In this document: piece after piece, positions 60,477 to 64,000 of the stretch
Layout of the letters: every line of letters starts with the position of its first letter
How positions within the stretch are numbered: the stretch's first letter is position 1
Source of the DNA: Streptomyces thinghirensis
Lineage (GTDB): Bacteria; Actinomycetota; Actinomycetia; Streptomycetales; Streptomycetaceae
Reading direction: 5' to 3'
NCBI GenBank assembly: GCA_021502835.1
Contig: JAKFGP010000033.1
Span: forward strand, 124,001 to 188,000
Length of the DNA stretch: 64,000 nt
Translations under genes and position numbers: made by a program
The notes under the pieces: model-generated
The model's input: the letters and a program-made list of their open reading frames with translations, nothing else
Told to the model about the DNA's origin: nothing
The model's database searches: none

Positions 60477-61092
60477 ATGTCGGTCGTGGCGACAGCAACA
60501 CATCAGTAGAAACCGGGCTCGCGCACCCGTCGGTCAATCGACCGAACCTTCACAGCGTCGGAACCATCATCTGGTTGGAGTTCGAGCTGATGTTCTTCGC
60601 GGCCCTCTTCGCGATGTCTTCACCCTGCGATCGGTGACCGGCCCGGACTCTGGTCGAGAGGCCGACGCGCTGAACTTCCCGTTCTCACGCGACGGACACC
60701 ACGATCCTGGTGCTCTCCTCCCTCACCTGCCAGCTCGGGTGTTCGCGGCGGAGCGCGGTGACGTGAAGAAGCTCCGGATGTGGTTCATCGTCACCTTCGT
60801 CATGGGTGCGATCTTCATCGGCGGTCCCGTGTTCGAGTACACCGAGCGGTCAAGCACGAGGGCTCTCGCTCCCGTCGGACCCGTACGGCTCGGTGTTCTA
60901 CCTGACCACCGCTTCCACGGACTGCACGTGACGGGCGGCCTCATCGCCTTCCTGCTGGTCCTCGGCAACACCTACGCGGCCCGGAGGTTCACCCCACGAG
61001 CAGGCGACCGCGCCATTGTCGTGCCCTATTACCGGCACTCCGTCGATGTCGTCTGGATCAGCCTCTTCGCCACGATCTACATGATCAAGTAG
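60477..61092 (+). CDS. ctaE: Cytochrome c oxidase subunit III (frameshifted)
   Basis: About 206 residues. MSVVATAT, then [45 protein letters not shown] (degraded), [20 protein letters not shown] (corrected frame), [40 protein letters not shown] and [16 protein letters not shown], the typical five-helix actinobacterial CoxIII. ATG 60477; GTG at 60486 is in frame. Stop TAG 61090-61092. Frame changes near 60505, 60580, 60640, 60720, 60860 and 61000, with several substitutions (Trp expected at YYWH is Arg). First gene of the ctaE-qcrCAB run. Confidence 0.93.
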
Positions 61093-61158
61093 ACGCGGCG
61101 CGCGCACCGCCTCAATACCAGAAGCATCGACGTGAAGATCCTGACACCGGGGTAATCC

Positions 61159-62059
<901 letters not shown>

Positions 62060-62063
<4 letters not shown>

Positions 62064-63125
62064 GTAGCCAAGACATTTCAGAAGAGAACCTGCTGGCCGA
62101 GCAGGGGCACTACGGCCGCGCCGAAGCCCGGCGGACTGACTCGTTCGCGGGACCGGCTGCCGCCCCATGGCGCACGATCCAGGACACCGACGCCGCCAGC
62201 ACCGAGTAGTCTGCCCCCAAGCACCACCGTCGATGCTGGCCACCCCTATCGGCTTCATCGCCTGGTTCGTGGGCATCCCCGCACGACAAGTTGATTTACG
62301 TTTTCCCTATCGGGGCAGCACCAACGCGATGTGAAATTTCGCGCTGGGCCTGACCCTGGGGCAGCTGCTGTCGCGCCAGGTCTGGCGCGGGGCGCCGTCC
62401 ACTGGGCGCGCACCCTGATGTCCGACGGCGGAGGAGGGTCGCCGACGAGCGACACCCGATCTAGGCTTCGCCCGAGGTCCAGTGCGGAAGGTCCACGCGG
62501 CACTTCACGCAGGGCGCCTGGGGCGAGTCCGTAGGATCAGGCCTGGCGGCCGCTGATCCCGCAACATGATGCTGGGCGCGCTTCACGCTGCGAAGCCGCT
62601 TCGGCGTCGTCCCTGCTGCGCCGGACCCCGGTCCGCTGCCCGGCACGAAGCTCCGCCACTACGCTGTGGTCCGAAGGGCAAGCTGCTCGTCAACATGAAC
62701 ACGAACGAGCCCATGCGTCCTCGTTCGCTCAGGTCGCGGTCGGTTTCCCCCTCACCTCGCTCAAGCCCGAGGGCCTGGAGGGCGCCACTACCACGCTTCC
62801 AGAACGAGATCGCTAAGGCGTCCCTGATGACGATCCGCTCGAGGGAGCTATCAAGGACAAGCGGAGCTCGAGTGGTCGCACGAGGGCGTCGTGGCGCAGC
62901 CGGAAGATCCGCAACCCACGTCGGGTGCCCGATCCCGCTTACGAGCAGCAGACGCACCACGCGCGTGCCCTGCCACCAGTCCACCTTCGACCTTGCCGAC
63001 GGTGCCCGGGTGATCTTCGGTCCCGCCGGTCGCCCCCGCCGCAGCTGCGGATCGGCGTGAACGACGAGGGCTATCTCGAGGCGCTCAGCGACTTCAGGAG
63101 CCTGTCGGTCCCCATTCGGGGAGCA
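62060..63125 (+). CDS. qcrA: Rieske iron-sulfur subunit of cytochrome bc1 (heavily frameshifted)
   Basis: About 355 residues. [36 protein letters not shown] (corrected; first helix), [14 protein letters not shown] second helix, [21 protein letters not shown] (third helix), [29 protein letters not shown]. The Rieske cluster motifs C-T-H-x-G-C and C-P-C-H are recognisable in DNA near 62908-62930 (ACCCACGTCGGGTGCCC) and 62968-62990 (CCCTGCCACCAGTCCACC), the first with a lost base. Then [14 protein letters not shown] and [14 protein letters not shown]. Actinobacterial QcrA has the extra N-terminal helices seen here. ATG 62060 overlaps the qcrC stop; the end is approximate. Confidence 0.88.
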
Positions 63126-63134
63126 TACATTGCA

Positions 63135-64000
63135 GTGAACAACCCGAACCCGTCCGGCGGCGCCGCGGCGGACCGATCGCGCGGGAAGGACCGGCCGGCG
63201 AACGCGTCGCCGACTGGCCGACGGCCGGCTCGGGATCTACTCCCTGGCCAAGCGCCAACATGCGCAAGATCTTCCCGGACCACTGGGTCCTTCATGCTGG
63301 GCGAGATCTGCCTCTACAGCTTCATCATCATCATCCTCACGGGTGTGTACCTGACGCTGTTCTTCCACCCGTCGATGAACGAGGTGGAGTACCACGGTTC
63401 GTACGTCCCGATGCAGGGACAGCTGATGAGTGAGGCGTACAAGTCGACGCTCGACATCAGTTTCGACATCCGGGGTGGTCTGCTGATCCGGCAGATCCAC
63501 CACTGGGCGGCGATCATCTTCCTCGCCGGCAGTTCGTACACATGATGCGTGTTCTTCACCGGTGCGTTCCGCAAGCCGCGTGAGATCAACTGGTTGTACC
63601 GCTTCCTGCTGTTCGTCCTGGGCATGTTCACCGGTTTCACCGGCTACTCGCTCCCGGACGACCTGGCTCTCGGCACCGGTGTCCGCTTCACGCAGGGCGC
63701 GATCCTGTCCGTGCCGATCGTCGGTACGTATATCTCGGATGTTCCTGTTCGGCGGGGAGTTCCCCGGGACCGACTTCGTCGCCCGGTCTTACTCCATCCA
63801 TATCGGCTGTTGCGTGCACGCGCTCGGGCTCTGGTCGGCCACCTGATCCCGGTCTTCTACCACAAGCACACGCAAGTTCCGCGGTCCCGGCAAGACCAAC
63901 AAGAACGTCGTCGGCATGCCGTTGCTGCCGGTGTACATGGCGAAGGCCGGAGGCTTCTTCTTCCTGGCTCCGGTGTCATCGCGTCATCGCCGGCCTCGTG
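63135..64000 (+). CDS. qcrB: Cytochrome bc1 cytochrome b subunit, 3'-truncated by window end (frameshifted)
   Basis: Menaquinol-oxidising subunit with two haems b. GTG 63135 likely start. [19 protein letters not shown] (corrected), [83 protein letters not shown] and [20 protein letters not shown] (haem His ligands), [75 protein letters not shown]. About 285 residues are present of roughly 540 usual. Frame changes near 63290, 63535, 63740, 63800, 63870 and 63975. Confidence 0.94.

Overview
The window is high-GC DNA with Streptomyces-style genes: GTG starts, GGAGG ribosome sites, GlnR boxes in front of both glutamine synthetases, and two families of dispersed intergenic repeats that I recognise from Streptomyces genomes. 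Gene order matches, from memory, the S. coelicolor interval holding glnII (SCO2210), glnA (SCO2198), the pyruvate dehydrogenase and lipoate genes, and the cta-qcr respiratory genes (about SCO2156-SCO2148). The core order (glnA, DUF4191, lipA, lipB, E2, pepA, cobS, cobT, HesB, adenosine kinase, ctaC, ctaE, qcrCAB) also resembles M. tuberculosis around Rv2193-Rv2220. I see no prophage, transposase, integrase, CRISPR array, rRNA, tRNA or secondary-metabolite cluster.

Layout. 1-8.4 kb: an epimerase-like enzyme, a winged-helix regulator behind a possible leader peptide, a DUF6891 protein, glnII, a divergent MarR/hydrolase pair and envelope-associated hypotheticals. 8.4-14.6 kb: glnA with its GlnR box, an RDD membrane protein, a DUF4191 protein, lipA and lipB. 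14.8-23.4 kb: an NsdA-like regulator, a flavin oxidoreductase, a TIGR01777 reductase, an acetyltransferase, a MarP-like membrane protease, a peptidoglycan amidase-like protein, a DUF4240 protein and a WYL regulator. 23.4-32.6 kb: aceE, a GntR regulator, the E2 acyltransferase, lpd and pepA. 32.8-38.7 kb: a GH114 lipoprotein and cobS, cobT and cobU with a membrane protein and a methyltransferase. 38.9-45.3 kb: an HtrA-like lipoprotein, a methyltransferase, a DUF3043 protein, a PspA/PspAA pair and a two-component system. 45.4-53.6 kb: an RND exporter, nadA, a HesB/ErpA protein and an adenosine kinase-like gene. 53.6-64 kb: a cysteine desulfurase-TusA fusion, ctaC-ctaD-ctaF, an L,D-transpeptidase, ctaE, and qcrC-qcrA-qcrB cut off by the window end.

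How the genes fit together. The themes are nitrogen assimilation (two GlnR-controlled glutamine synthetases), entry of carbon into the TCA cycle through lipoyl enzymes together with the genes that lipoylate them (lipA, lipB, aceE, E2, lpd), cofactor supply (cobalamin, NAD, Fe-S, persulfide sulfur) and the aerobic bc1-aa3 respiratory branch. The rest is mainly envelope maintenance and stress sensing.

Sequence quality. Almost every long gene is broken by single-base indels, while the full family protein can be followed across frames. Genes that should be essential (aceE, glnA, lipA, ctaD, qcrA) are all affected, some indels compensate each other, and density rises towards the right end, where substitutions and a 57-base C tract also appear. 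I read this as an error-rich draft contig rather than gene decay. Coordinates below span the whole intended gene. I found no convincing new biological system; the most checkable new points are regulatory (a leader peptide, palindromes and inverted repeats) plus two domain fusions.
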